Positions 42,776-53,524 of a stretch of 64,000 bases of DNA are shown here, in pieces; position 1 is the stretch's first letter; each line of letters opens with the position of its first letter. The notes beneath the pieces are model-generated. The model saw only the letters and a program-made list of their open reading frames with translations, was not told where the DNA came from and did not search any database. The DNA comes from Morinoia aosen (lineage: Eukaryota > Arthropoda > Malacostraca > Amphipoda > Talitridae): assembly GCA_030386875.1 (NCBI GenBank), contig CM059575.1:14346293-14410292 (forward strand), read 5' to 3'. The position numbers and the translations under genes are program-made.

Positions 42776-43390
42776 CCGGGGTTGAAAATTTGACCGGGGC
42801 CGGAGCCGGGGTGCACAGACTCCAATCTCGCAGGATTTCTACCCCGCCCAGCCCTCTCCCTCCACCTCCAAGCAGCTACAGCACCAACTCCAAGCAGCTA
42901 CATAAATGTTAGGTTAAATTAATTTAGGTTATGTTAAGTTAAGTTAGGTTAAGAGGTTAGGTTAAGTTAGGTAAGGTTGGGTTGGGTTAGGCCAAGTTCA
43001 GTGAGTTTAAGGTTTACTTTAAAAAGTTTAAAAATGCCTGTTTTTGCGTGCCGAGATGTAGGGTCGAATAGCCAAACACCAGCGGTCGTTGTAAAAACTT
43101 GTTATAATGATTTAATACAGGTTAACTTTGGTATTCCACTGTAGTATCTACTTACTAAGTACTTGTAGTGTTTATAATGCAGTGATTAATAATAACTGTA
43201 TAACGAACAGATAGGTTAATGAACCTCAGAATTATTACATAGTTAAATAATTGGCGCGAATGGCAACTTCATGTAGCAACACGGAGGTGGAGGGAGAGGG
43301 CTGGGCGGGGTAGAAATCCTGCGAGATTGGAGTCTGCGCAGCCAGGGTCGACAAATTTGTCATGGCCGGGGCCGGGGCGTGTCACGGTTC
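42776..43390. repeat. Inverted-repeat element with 55-bp identical arms
   Basis: The sequence at 42815-42869, starting 'cagactccaatctcgcagga', is repeated in inverse at 43283-43337 with no visible change. Weaker inverted similarity continues outward through 'gaccggggccgg' and 'ggccggggccgg'. The 410-bp loop contains degenerate 'ttaggttaagttagg' DNA. No target duplication was identified. It may be another foldback or TIR element. Confidence 0.7.
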
Positions 43391-43567
43391 AGACCGTGTC
43401 AGGGCGTGTCACGACGACGTAATGCACAACGCCGGTTAGTGGCTCAATGCATGTTGAATTACGGCTGCGGTTGGATTTGTATTTATGTCAAGTCAATGAA
43501 GTTTTGTAGACGTGTAGTTGCAGTTCTTGTTGAATTAATACAGAAACAATTATAGTAATTAAATGTA

Positions 43568-44314
43568 CCGGATGTTCCCCAAAAAATGTCCCCGAATTTT
43601 TAATTGATTCTATCTCCGCTTTAAATTAACATATTTGAATTGTCTTTTTTTACAATGTAGTAAATCTTGTCTCCTTTTCGAATAATTTAAGTTTTTAAAA
43701 ATCGTTTAATAACCACTTTACAGTGATCGATTTACTGAAAGAAGCAGAAAAAACTATTTGTTCAAAGGAAAAGGTTTAAAAACAACACTGGTGTTCTTTA
43801 TTTCTCAATACCTACTGTGAAGGAACGCATCTTCAAAATATCATCTACATCATTAATAATTCTTCGACAACGAATTGAAGAAGTGTATCAATAACTAAAA
43901 GAAAACGGTGAATTGCACCGCAAAACTTTCGTTTTATAGTGGCTAAAAGTATGCTTGCCTTGAGAGAAATGGAGGGTATGTCGAAGGATACTAAATTACT
44001 TTTTCATTTAGAATTTATTCAAGATAATGATTTGTTACTCTTTTAAATTTTCGTCGGTTCTGTTTTTTGGAAAGTACAAAATAAGGAAAAATGTCAGTAT
44101 GGTTTTGAAAAGTTTTCCTTTGAAAAATTAGTTTTTCTATCCGTTTCAGTTAATCGATCAATGTAAAAAAGGTTATTAAACGGTTTTCAAAAACAAATTA
44201 TTCGAAAATAAAATAAAATTTACTACATTGTGAAAAAATGGCAATTAAAATATGTTAATTTAAAGCAGAAATGTTATCGATTAAAACTCAGTGACATTTT
44301 TGTGGGACACCCGG
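43568..44314. mobile_element. MITE with TA target site and ~170-bp inverted ends
   Basis: Outer CCGG ends ('ccggatgttcccc' and 'gggacacccgg') are flanked by TA on both sides. Long inverted arms are traced through 'gctttaaattaacatatt' and 'tacaatgtagtaaat', then 'gaataattt.agtttttaaa' and 'acagtgatcgattta'. The TA duplication suggests mobilisation by a Tc1/mariner-type enzyme. The interior has no transposase. Arm divergence suggests moderate age. Confidence 0.82.
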
Positions 44315-44318
44315 TATA

Positions 44319-45015
44319 ATGACAAAAAGAAGTGTATCAGCAGTATGGGATTACTTTTACATATCGATGAAGAGTGTAGAAATTGAAGTGTGCACCATTT
44401 GTGAAGCAAATATACGACGAGGAACGGCTGGTGCATCTCAGAAAATTTTCTCAACTAAATATTTATGGGGCCATCTAAAATCGACACATAATGATCAACT
44501 CCTGGAAGCTGAAGAAAACCAAACAACGAAAAAGAATTGTAAAATAGAAACAAAACGAACAAGAAGAAAAGCTAAATGTCTACGTATTGAAAACAAAGAC
44601 AGTTTAAGTTGCAGCAGTGGCAAAACTGCCGATTGTAGCAAGTCGTCTTCGTCTACTGGCAAACAGCTGACTTTAAAATAAACATTTACTCGATCTAAAA
44701 ACTCAGAGCCAAATAATACTGACCAAATACATAGAGAGAAATTGTTAATTTGCTGACTTTGCGACGCGCTCAATCCTTACGACCCTATGGAAAAGAGAAA
44801 CTTTTTTAATTTTTTAGGGTTTTGGAATAAGTTTCAAGTTCCATCAGAGAAGATAATTAGAACAAGACTAATTCCGGACCTCGGTATCCAAATTCAATTT
44901 GCCATTTCAGAGGAAATACATGAGCAAGTTAATTAATGAAAATAGCATCTTCTCAATAACTGATATTTGGACCTCTCCAAGTTGAGATTCTTTCATGTCA
45001 ATAACTGTGCACTGG
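44319..45015 (+). pseudogene. Dead hAT transposase with BED finger
   Basis: ATG at 44319 opens a 120-codon frame with a BED-type finger: 'VWDYFYISMKSVEIEVCTIC' (CxxC) then 'STKYLWGHLKSTHND' (His pair). Past the stop, broken frames continue, with 'IFAISEEIHEQ'-like and 'SITDIWTSPS' then 'SITVHWI' pieces. These match the start of the hAT catalytic domain, where the first Asp lies in the 'TDIWTS' motif. The rest of the enzyme is lost. It starts just 5 bp after the TA-flanked MITE. Confidence 0.7.
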
Positions 45016-45184
45016 ATTATAATTACACTGGATGGTAGCATAGTGCTGCTTTTTCTTCTCAGTGACTGCATGTTCTTAAGAATTGTAATGAAATCCCTAA
45101 TCTCTTGAGAAATCGTTTAAAATTTGAATAAAAAATCACGTGAATTTTGCATGTGCGGGTAGCCGGGCACTACGCTTAATTCAC

Positions 45185-45366
45185 TTCAAATTAATCCAAG
45201 TCAAGTTCAAATTAATCCAAGTCAAGTTCAAATTAATCCAAGTCAAGTTCAAATTAATCCAAGTCAAGTTCAAATTAATCCAAGTCAAGTTCAAATTAAT
45301 CCAAGTCAAGTTCAAATTAATACAAGTCAAGTTCAAATTAATCCAAGTCAAGTTCAAATTAATCCA
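45185..45366 (+). repeat. 21-bp tandem repeat array, ~9 copies
   Basis: The unit 'attaatccaagtcaagttca' plus one a (21 bp) repeats about nine times almost without change; one copy has 'tacaag' for 'ccaag'. Because 21 is a multiple of 3, both strands stay open across it, so the apparent heptad-repeat peptides (KFKLIQV) are an artefact unless a host gene is found. The near-identity suggests recent expansion. Confidence 0.92.
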
Positions 45367-45648
45367 GCCCCAAGTTGAATCGACAAGAATCGACAAAAAT
45401 CGACATAATCACTCGTTAATTTGAGCGTTTTTTTGTGTTAAAAATGTATCTATAGGATGTGATGAGCAAGGAAAACGTTTTTCCTTTCAGCAAGGAATAC
45501 GTAAAATTTCTTCAGTATAAAAAAAAACTCGTAAAATGTGCTAAGTATCCATCATCAGGAGGCAGAGTGTGTTTCAGATCTTTGAGCAGAGTAACAGTTA
45601 GAAGTCAATTATAAAAATTACTATCCTTCATAAAAATTAGTAGCCCCA

Positions 45649-45762
45649 ATGAAACCCTGTAAGTATTTCAAAGCAGGGCTATGTAGATACGGTAGGAATT
45701 GCCCATATGGCCATTCTATCCGCTCAGAACTTCCCGATCCACCACACTACTGTAAATGTTAA
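45649..45762 (+). CDS. CCCH zinc-finger mini-ORF or exon
   Basis: ATG at 45649 opens a 37-codon frame ending in TAA at 45760-45762. It contains 'CKYFKAGLCRYGRNCPYGH', that is C-x7-C-x5-C-x3-H, a complete CCCH finger of the RNA-binding type. A possible donor ('ctact|gtaaat') sits just before the stop, so this may be one exon of a longer gene rather than a stand-alone peptide. No neighbouring exon was recognised. The pattern match is exact. That it is a gene is an inference. Confidence 0.5.
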   Translation: MKPCKYFKAGLCRYGRNCPYGHSIRSELPDPPHYCKC

Positions 45763-45907
45763 TCAATTTCATTTTCATTTTTGAATGAAAATTTACCGGC
45801 TAATGGGCACTAATTTATACAGGAATTCAAATGCTGCCCAGAACGCAAATAATTCTTAGTTCAGTGTTTGAAGTGACTAATTTTCTCCAGGAACTTAATT
45901 CCTCCGG

Positions 45908-46037
45908 ATGAGTCCCAGCGTCTTCTCTTGGCTACTAGAGAGAGTCACTCCTATCATCCAGAAGAGGGATACAAACATGAGGAGCGCAATTTCAGCGCAT
46001 GATCGTCTGGCCTTCACTCTGCGGTACCTGGCCACAG
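45908..46037 (+). pseudogene. PIF/Harbinger transposase, first recognised exon
   Basis: The frame reads MSPSVFSWLLERVTPIIQKR, then 'DTNMRSAISAHDRLAFTLRY' and 'LATG', the typical N-terminal region of PIF/Harbinger transposases. It ends one base into a codon at 46037, followed by a GT. The upstream acceptor 'tttctccag' (45890) would give a frame with TAA at about 45896, where a family member would read through FLRMSP; a one-base loss there would explain it. Upstream exons were not identified. Confidence 0.75.
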
Positions 46038-46057
46038 GTTTGTCGATTTTAGGTTAG

Positions 46058-46349
46058 ATTAGATTATTAGTTAGTTTAAGCCTCCCTATCCTCAACAGAT
46101 GAGATCCAAAGAGAGGAAGGAAGAAGGCACCATTTAGTATGGAGTTAAGGGAACGTAGAATCTATGCAGAAAGGGCATAGAAACAGTAAGATGAGAAAGA
46201 AGTTCATGAAACAAGATCAAAGTTGAAGAAGAAAGTAGTAGGTGCTAAAAAACACGACAGCAGTGAACCGAAAAAGTTGGTCCGTAACAAAACAAAAACC
46301 TATGTTATTTTAACAAAAAGAAAGCCTACCTAACCCTCAGCTCGGGCCG
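46058..46349 (+). mobile_element. SINE-like insertion in the Harbinger intron, 15-bp TSD
   Basis: The 15-bp sequence GTCGATTTTAGGTTA occurs at 46043-46057 and again at 46350-46364. Between them lies a copy of the repeat also present at 33890-34178 and (inverted) 3474-3698. Long duplications of this kind are the mark of LINE-driven insertion. One end carries 'gattagattattagtta', an (A/T)-rich tail if the element is read on the minus strand. It lies inside the intron, so splicing of the transposase need not be affected. Confidence 0.75.
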
Positions 46350-46520
46350 TCGATTTTAGGTTATCGGATCCTTTTGAATGCAGGTGTTCTGTTGTACTGT
46401 GGCAACGCGTTATGTTTGGAGAGTCAAAGTTGCTTCGATGTGATCCATAATTGGATTCATTCAGTTAGTCAGACGTATTCCGAACTGAATTACCACTTAC
46501 AGTAAATTTTTTCATTTCAG

Positions 46521-47360
46521 GGGAACGCAGAAGCTCTCTCCACTTCCAGTTTCGGATGGGAAGGTCAACAGTCAGCGGCATAATAACTGAAGTTTGTAAA
46601 GCAATCACTCATGTCCTCGCTGCTTACATCTTGGTACCATCTAAAACTGAAGAATGGTTACAAGTGGCAACACAATTCTGGCAGCTTTGGAATTTCCCTT
46701 TGTGTCTAGGTGCAATGGACGGCAAGCACGTAGCTATCCGACCACCTAGCCACAGTGAATCCCACTTTTTCAATTACAAAGGCTCATTTTCTGTTGTTCT
46801 TTTTGCTCTCGTGGATGCCAACCTCAGCTTCTTGTACGTCGATGTTGGTACAAATTGGCTCATTTCAGATGGAGGTATATATGCGAAATCTCGTCTCAAA
46901 GGTCACATTGACGGCAATACTCTGAACATGCCAGAACGTGCGGATTTGCCGGATACCAATTTAAACGTTCCATTTGTCATCGTAGCTGATGATGCTTTCC
47001 CTTTGACAAAAAGACTATGAAGCCTTACCCACAAAAAGGACTAACCAAGAAACAACGCATTTTAACTACAGGCTGAGCAGAGCACGACGACTAGTGGAGA
47101 ATGCATTTGGCATACTTGCCAGTCGATTCCAGGTTTTCCGGCGGCCAATTGAAACAACCGTACCGAACGTTAATCAAGTTGTCTTGGCCACATATTCCTT
47201 ACATAATTTGCTTCGTAAAACTGACAAGAACCAATACACTCCAATCGGCTTTACGGACAGCGAAGACGTGGTAGAAACAACTGTGAAATTGGGGGACTGG
47301 AGAAACAGCGCTAATGGATTTCTGAGCTTGGAAAGCGAATGCCGACGGCCTTCACAATAA
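46521..47360 (+). pseudogene. PIF/Harbinger transposase, catalytic exon, frameshifted
   Basis: Exon 46521 follows 'ttttttcatttcag' and joins 46037 in phase 1, giving 'LATGERRSSLHFQFRMGRST'. The DDE residues are visible: 'LGAMDGKHVAI' (first Asp), 'IVADDAFPL' (second Asp) and 'RLVENAFGILASRF' (Glu). The frame breaks after 'FPLTKRL' at 47020 and resumes, in another frame, before 47094; two single-base losses (near 47018 and 47066) would account for it. In the family this nuclease cuts element ends and inserts at 3-bp TWA sites. The copy is dead, but only slightly so. Confidence 0.9.
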
Positions 47361-47364
47361 GCCC

Positions 47365-48880
47365 TTCGGATCAGAAATCTGCTTTGTGATTAATTTAGCG
47401 GCAGAGGATCGGTTTCGTGGTAAGATGATATGATCAGCAAGTAGAGGGATAACCACCCATGTATCGTCACAAGAAAAATAAAGGAAATAAATTTGTTTTA
47501 CTGCCCTAGCTTCTTTACTTTGCTACCTACTTTTTTTTACTTCGCTAAGTGTATTCAATCTCGAACTAGCTACTTCGCTAGTTCGAGATTCTGTACCGAT
47601 AATTTTACCAGCCCGCGAACTCACTCGTGGTAAATATACTCGTAAACTGAGAAAAAGGGGCAGATGTTTGAAAGGAAACTTTTAGACTCACTGAGCCTGC
47701 TTTCATTCACTCATTCTCTCGCCTTAGGTCAAGCAGTTGAAACACCATTCATCCAAGACAATAGTGCTAATGAAACGATCAATAAAGATTTCCAATCAAC
47801 AAAATATTACGTTCGACATAAATTCAATCCTTTTTGCTTACCATTTGTAGTTATATTGCTAAAGCCGGTACCGCAGCCAGGGGTGGCACAGGGGCCATGG
47901 CCTCTCCCGAAATGTTGACCTGAGAACCATTTTTAGTAGCCGTTTAAAGTAAAAGAATAGAAGATTGCTCATAATTAAGGTCTGCAACGCCCTGCCCCCA
48001 AATTTTCGGTTGGTTGCGCCACTGGCTAGAGCATAGTAGATGCCCTATATTATCAATACTGTTGCGTCTTTCTCGAAAGTCTCAAAGCTCATGAGCTTTA
48101 ATTTAAACTGTGGATGAACAGGGTTTCACCTTTTCCTGAACTCTGTAATAACTACAATAATCAAACAGAGTTGATGTAAAAATAATACATTTTACTTACA
48201 TTCATACCGTTTACAATATAAGTTATCTACTCATTAGAGTATGCTTTGGTATTACGCTTTATATTATATGAGTTGAAATCGTAAGCACTGGAAGAACGTA
48301 AGAACAGCTGCACAGACCGAACGCCCCAGCTAGACAAAAAAAATAGAGTCTGACGTAGGTTACAAAGCAAGAACACACAAAGAATGTAGGTTGCACAAAG
48401 CCGTTTTACCCACGAAAATGCAAAATCATAAGTCCAAACGAAGAAGCTACATGGTATTCTACTCTACTTGGTGTTACATGCATGGTGAGTGCTGCAATGT
48501 CCTCACGGAATTAATCAGAATTATAAAAACTAAGAAAATGTCCTTTTTTCAATCTCAATTTTTATCCCCACATCTGGGTTCATTAGGGTGGATCTTGAAA
48601 AGACAAAAACAAATTCAATCACAACAGAAAAAATTTCATCACCGTCACTAAAAATAGAGTTCGAATTTTTTCAATATCTCTGACAGTATTACAGATCAAT
48701 GGCCGACATTATAAGGGCGTTCAACATAAAACCTATGGCTTAGAGATCCGTTCCGCAAAGAAAATTAGAGTGCATGCAGTTAATTGTATGGTAACACTCT
48801 TTCCTACCTTCCAAAGAATAGGAATCATTATTCAGATCATGATGAATTTCCATTAAAACTCCAGAATGGAAAAATTTTGA
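47365..48880. other. No supported gene
   Basis: Lies between the transposase and the opposing MADF gene. It contains a short palindrome ('tctcgaactagctacttcgctagttcgaga', about 47560-47589, described in part) and otherwise plain AT-rich DNA. Confidence 0.4.
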
Positions 48881-48885
48881 AGGAT

Positions 48886-49359
48886 CTAGAGCAAAAGAAT
48901 CCAATGAGCTCCGGGAGTTGGGGCAGGTTCATTGATTTTTTTATACAAGTCATCGCCAAGCTTATTTAATTTTTGTAAGAGTTGGGATTTTTCATCATTC
49001 GAATTTCGCTTTCGTTTGACAGGAAGTTTTGAAGAATTCCTCGTAGTAGAACTTAAAGATTCTGCGTCTACTACCAGCGATCTTTTTAAAGGGGCTTCAT
49101 CCAAAGCATGGTCTTGAAAGTGGCTACAAGTAGGTTCCATGGAACCTACTTGTGAAATTGATGGAGATGGGATAGAAGATGCCTGAATATTAGTAGATAT
49201 GTTTTTGAAAGGAAATGAAGATATATTGAGAACACGTTCTTCACAAAAGATCGAAGGCGAATTTGCAGTTCTTAGCAGGCTGGATGACGAGTTGGTGTTT
49301 TCCACTTGAAGTTCACACATGTGCACCGCCTCCACATCACCAATTCCAAGGTCGGTAAC
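48886..49359 (-). CDS. MADF-domain protein, C-terminal exon
   Basis: Begins after the acceptor 'acctctcctgcag' and reads VTDLGIGDVEAVHMCELQVE. It continues as a Ser/Thr-rich acidic tail with a basic patch ('KLPVKRKRNSNDEK') and ends at a TAG. It joins exon 50376 in phase 0. No BESS motif is clear. In Harbinger elements a second gene codes for a Myb/SANT or MADF protein that helps the transposase bind DNA and enter the nucleus. Whether this gene belongs to the element or to the host is not settled. Confidence 0.55.
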   Translation of the reverse strand, partial: VTDLGIGDVEAVHMCELQVENTNSSSSLLRTANSPSIFCEERVLNISSFPFKNISTNIQASSIPSPSISQVGSMEPTCSHFQDHALDEAPLKRSLVVDAESLSSTTRNSSKLPVKRKRNSNDEKSQLLQKLNKLGDDLYKKINEPAPTPGAHWILLL

Positions 49360-50375
49360 CTGCAGGAGAGGTTGGCTCAGCAATGTTAAACAGTAAATTG
49401 GAATAAAACGACAATAATACGAGTGCTGGGAGGTACCAATGAATCAATTATAGCTCGAAAATTACTAAATTACATAGATGCCGGCTGGGACAGCATTGTG
49501 TTAAAAAGCTGAAATAGACAAAATTTACCGTGGGCATCATAATCATTTGCGAACTAGAGACATTGACAGTGTCGTGCGAGCCCTGGGGTTGTCTCAAATA
49601 GCACTGGTCTTTCTAAAACAATGCGTCTCACAATCATGTATCAAAAATGAATTAGCCGACAGATATGATAGCCCTAGATACCGAAGTTCTTGTCTTCCAG
49701 TCAACACATAACTCAAGTAAATTTAAACGCCTAAAAAATTCTCGAAGCTGTTCTCACATTGCTGTTATATATAAAGCACATCAATGTATGGGGAATATGA
49801 ATGGATGGACAAGTGATGAAAATTAAATTTAAACTGAACACAGACACTTTTGACGTATCCTAGTCGCAGGGTACAATACAGTGGTTTAATTATGGACAAT
49901 TTTTAACCTTTCAAATATTCATGGAAATATGTAAACCGAACAATTTCATTTGAACAGATAAATATAAATAAACAAGAATTTTATTAGGAACCACAACATT
50001 ATTATGAAATGGGTCACCTTGGATCTAGAGTGGCCACTGTCATACAGTGACCTTCCAAATGATGTTTAGAAGGTACACACATTTTCACCCTGCAACGACA
50101 GGCAATTCTATGCCAAGTAAATATTTCCAAATTAACCACGAGAAAACATATCCTACCATATTAAATCTCAAATAGTCCATACTAGCTACCAATTCTCATC
50201 ATAGCATTTACACTTCCTGTTTTCAGTTCAACTTCAAGCCCACACCACACTTCTCTGGTAACCAATAGTGAATGTGACCTCAAAACATTTTTGGTGCCCA
50301 TACCTGAAATTTAAATGATAGACATACCTATTCTACAAGAAATTTAAGTCATTAACATTATTCATATCAACGTAC

Positions 50376-50590
50376 CGTCGAGAAGCTACTGCTCTTATTG
50401 TCAAGAAGTGAAGCATCCAGATTTGATTCACTGGTGTCAGCCGTGATGGTGTCCTCCAAGAAGCTGAGGTGACCCTCATGCTTCCATGGCTTAACAAATG
50501 CGGCAGCTGAGCCTGATTTCTTGAAACAACGTGCCTTGTACAGCTGAATTTTATAGGCCCTCAGTCGATTCCATTTTGCACGGACAGCTG
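50376..50590 (-). CDS. MADF-domain protein, DNA-binding exon (partial domain)
   Basis: On the minus strand the acceptor 'atttctccctcag' opens an exon reading '(A)VRAKWNRLRAYKIQLYKAR', then 'KKSGSAAAFVKPWKHEGHLS', then 'FLEDT'. This is the second half of a MADF (Myb/SANT-like) domain, with the conserved Trp, Arg and 'LSFL' pattern. It ends at 'acg|gtacgt'. The exon with the first MADF helix and the start codon was not found. It may lie beyond the truncated LINE at 51.6-53.0 kb, or be missing. Confidence 0.6.
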
Positions 50591-50649
50591 AGGGAGAAAT
50601 AAATTGCATCAGTATGAAATTTGTGAGTAAAAAACGCACCCTCACTGAC

Positions 50650-51650
50650 TATGCTCCGAAACAATATCAAAGAATAAAAAGAAGGATAAAATGCTGAATG
50701 GAGATTCTTCAAAACGAGATCTGTGCCAACTTCAATTTAATTAAGGTGAAGACTCAAAATTTTTACCAGTATAGACATTTGATGAACCAGAAGAACAAAC
50801 TTGAGGTGAACATAGTGAAGAAGAACGGTGAATATACACTGATACTCTTAGTACAAATCAATCTTAAACCACAGGAAAAATATATCTGTATAACTTTGAG
50901 CTAAATTTATTATATTCCACTGAAAGATAGCATAATAATAGATCACTTGAACCTTGAACCTAAGAGGGACTGAAATTCAGAAGCCATTAGTCAAGACTGA
51001 GAAGAACACCCCAAGCATTATGGCAGCCCCCCATTATGGCCATACCAAATTAAACTACTTTATTCTGGATTCAAATTAGAAAAACATCATGGTAAAAAAA
51101 CAAGGAACCAGTAACAAAAAAATGAATTTTTCTTTACCGTGTACTGCCATGATCTACTCGCTAATTTTTTTATTAGTGAATTAGGAAATGTTTGAAAACT
51201 AGCCCCTCATTTTATGAGCAAATGACATCTTTTTGATAGGTCACACTCATTTAATGGAAGCTTTAATTTCAAGAAACATTAAAAGAAGCAATAAGAAGCA
51301 TCATTTGTTCTCAAATTATAAAATAAGTAGGTTATTGACTGAATATAATATACAAGCAACTAATAATGTTGATGAAGAATAATGTGTCCAAAAGAATTTA
51401 ATTTCTTTGAAATATGGGCATATGAGGCATTTTATCAGAAAGCATTTTATCAGGAATAAATTAAAAATCCAAGGATATAAAATTGACAAAATAAACACAT
51501 CCCTAACATGATGAGCTGCATACCAGAATATTGTTGCATGCATCAAGCTTATATAAGAAAATATCTCCCCAATGTACTATTCAACACAGCAACATAAAAT
51601 AGTAAAACACAGCCATAACATTATGAATAAAACATTATTTTGTATTAGAC
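50650..51650. other. No supported gene
   Basis: AT-rich spacer. The missing N-terminal exon of the MADF gene would be expected here or further right, but no matching segment was found. Confidence 0.35.
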
Positions 51651-51667
51651 ATCAATGATATGCATCA

Positions 51668-52566
51668 ATGGGACCTCTACTTTTTCTGATTTACATCAAT
51701 GATATGCGTAATTCTAGCGAAAATCTTAACTTGATTCACTTTGCGGATGACACAACTGTGTATGCAGCAGATCCGGAACCAGAACCATTGTGTGAATTAG
51801 TAGATAGTCAACTAATAGCGATTGATAGATGGTTGTGCTGTAATAGATTGTCTTTGAATATTGATAAAACTTCATATTAGGTATTTTCTAACAGGGATAA
51901 ATCCATGGTTCGACGGATCTGTATCCGTGATGTACCAATAGCACTGTCCAGTGAATGTAAATTCTTAGGAGTAATTCTTGATGACAGACTTAGTTTTGTT
52001 AACCATATCGGAGGGGTTTGTCGTAAGATAGGCAGATCTGTAGGCATTCTACGTAAGCTATCGCACATTATCTGGCCTCGTGTTCTGAGAATGTTATATT
52101 TTTCTTTGGTGTATCCACACTTGATATACGGCATTGTGGTGTGGGGTTGTTCGAGTCGGACTCAGTTGTCCAAGCTCCGACGGTTGCAGGCTCGAGCGAT
52201 TAAGGTTTTGTCACGTGAAAATACTAGTGATATCAATGAGTTGTACCGCAGGGCCAGAATTCTCACCGTTGAACAAATTCACGAGTATTTTATGCTCGTA
52301 ACCTTCTTCAAGTACTACAGGGATGATAGAGCGAGCTACCTTGCGGGTAAAGTAAACTCTCTGAGCTTGAAGTGAGTAACAGTCATTACACGCGATTTAA
52401 AGGTGACCTTAACTTGAATATTCCCAAATTCACTCTCAATGTATGCTCAAAGTCTTTTTTATATCAGTCGGTTAAATATTGGAATAGCCTGCCTTTCTGT
52501 CTCAAATCTTCAAATAATTTGTACGAGTTCAAGCGAGGTCTGAAGTCGAGATTGTTTGGTGGCTAG
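51668..52566 (+). pseudogene. LINE reverse transcriptase C-terminal half
   Basis: Reads 'GPLLFLIYINDM', 'LIHFADDTTVYA' (intact catalytic pair), then the thumb with 'FLGVILDDRLSFVNHI', 'SLVYPHLIYGIVVWG' and finally 'VKYWNSLPFCLKSSNNLYEF'. One in-frame TAG at 51878-51880 and one frameshift near 52372 break it. There is no RNase H or endonuclease in what remains. Confidence 0.88.
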
Positions 52567-53040
52567 AAATTAAAATTTCAATACTTGTATTGCTCACATT
52601 GTCACTTCCCCAGCGTTTGTCTCAGCGGCTTTCTGGAGCGCCTCAGTTTGGCTTTGATCAGCTCGGCCCGTATCGCGCGTGTTCATGGTTCACTTTGTTG
52701 ATTTGTCACGGTAGCATAGTCGCGCCCGTTTGTCTCATTCGCTGAAGCCAATTGGCCTGTTTCAGCGTGATCTATAACTAAATCTGATCTGTATAAAAGT
52801 TTTTAAGTTAGTGGTTTACTACATGGTTCTATTTGTAATAAGTTATCAATTTATAGGAAACTCAGTAGATAAGTCTTAAATGATGTTTACTCCTTTTGCT
52901 GTTTGTGCCCAAATAGTCTCCTAGACTAACAACGGGCTTGAAATCTTGTTGTTTATTTATAACTGTTCCTGTATTTAAATGTCTCAATATTATATAAGAC
53001 CGTTGTGTTAGGTTGCTTTCAATAAATGTTCAATAAATAT
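51668..53040 (+). mobile_element. 5'-truncated CR1/jockey-type LINE with 3' UTR
   Basis: The element enters mid-RT, at the motif before the catalytic box, and continues to the ORF end at 52566. A 3' region of about 470 bp follows and ends in 'aataaatgttcaataaata' near 53020-53038. Truncation at the 5' end is typical of incomplete target-primed reverse transcription. The left junction carries a small duplication (see findings). It lies on the opposite strand from the LINE at 26 kb and is a different family by sequence. Confidence 0.82.
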
Positions 53041-53524
53041 TAAACATATCAAAATCACTTATTTGAACCATTGTAGGTAGATTGAAAGCTTAACTGAATT
53101 ACTTAAGCAAGTTTGGATCAAATAATTCTATGGTGGTTATTATCTTGAAAACAAATATTAACAAATACTTTCTTGTTTCCTTATCTTTGATGACACTAAA
53201 ACAAATTTCAGAGCAAAATAACCAATGTTTTTTTGCATACAGATATACAATTTCAATTCTCAAACCAGAAGTTTGCTAATAAGACTTCTCAAATATTTTA
53301 AACCCATCAACTGTGGCTAAAAAGAAGTGTAATGCACCTTATCATAGCTGGCATTCAGTAAATGAAAGGTCAAAAAATGAAAGCATTTTATACATTTTTA
53401 ATAAGCATACTGTTAAAATACAATAAATGTATTTTGTTTGTTAAAATACAATAAATGCATTTTAAGAAAAACTCATACAATGCCTCAGTTGCCAAACAAA
53501 GCAATTTGGCAATTAAAAATTGAT

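Noticed and set aside
45181-45424. Heptad-repeat protein on either strand
   Set aside because: The open frames result from a 21-bp repeat unit, which cannot create stops once one unit is open.
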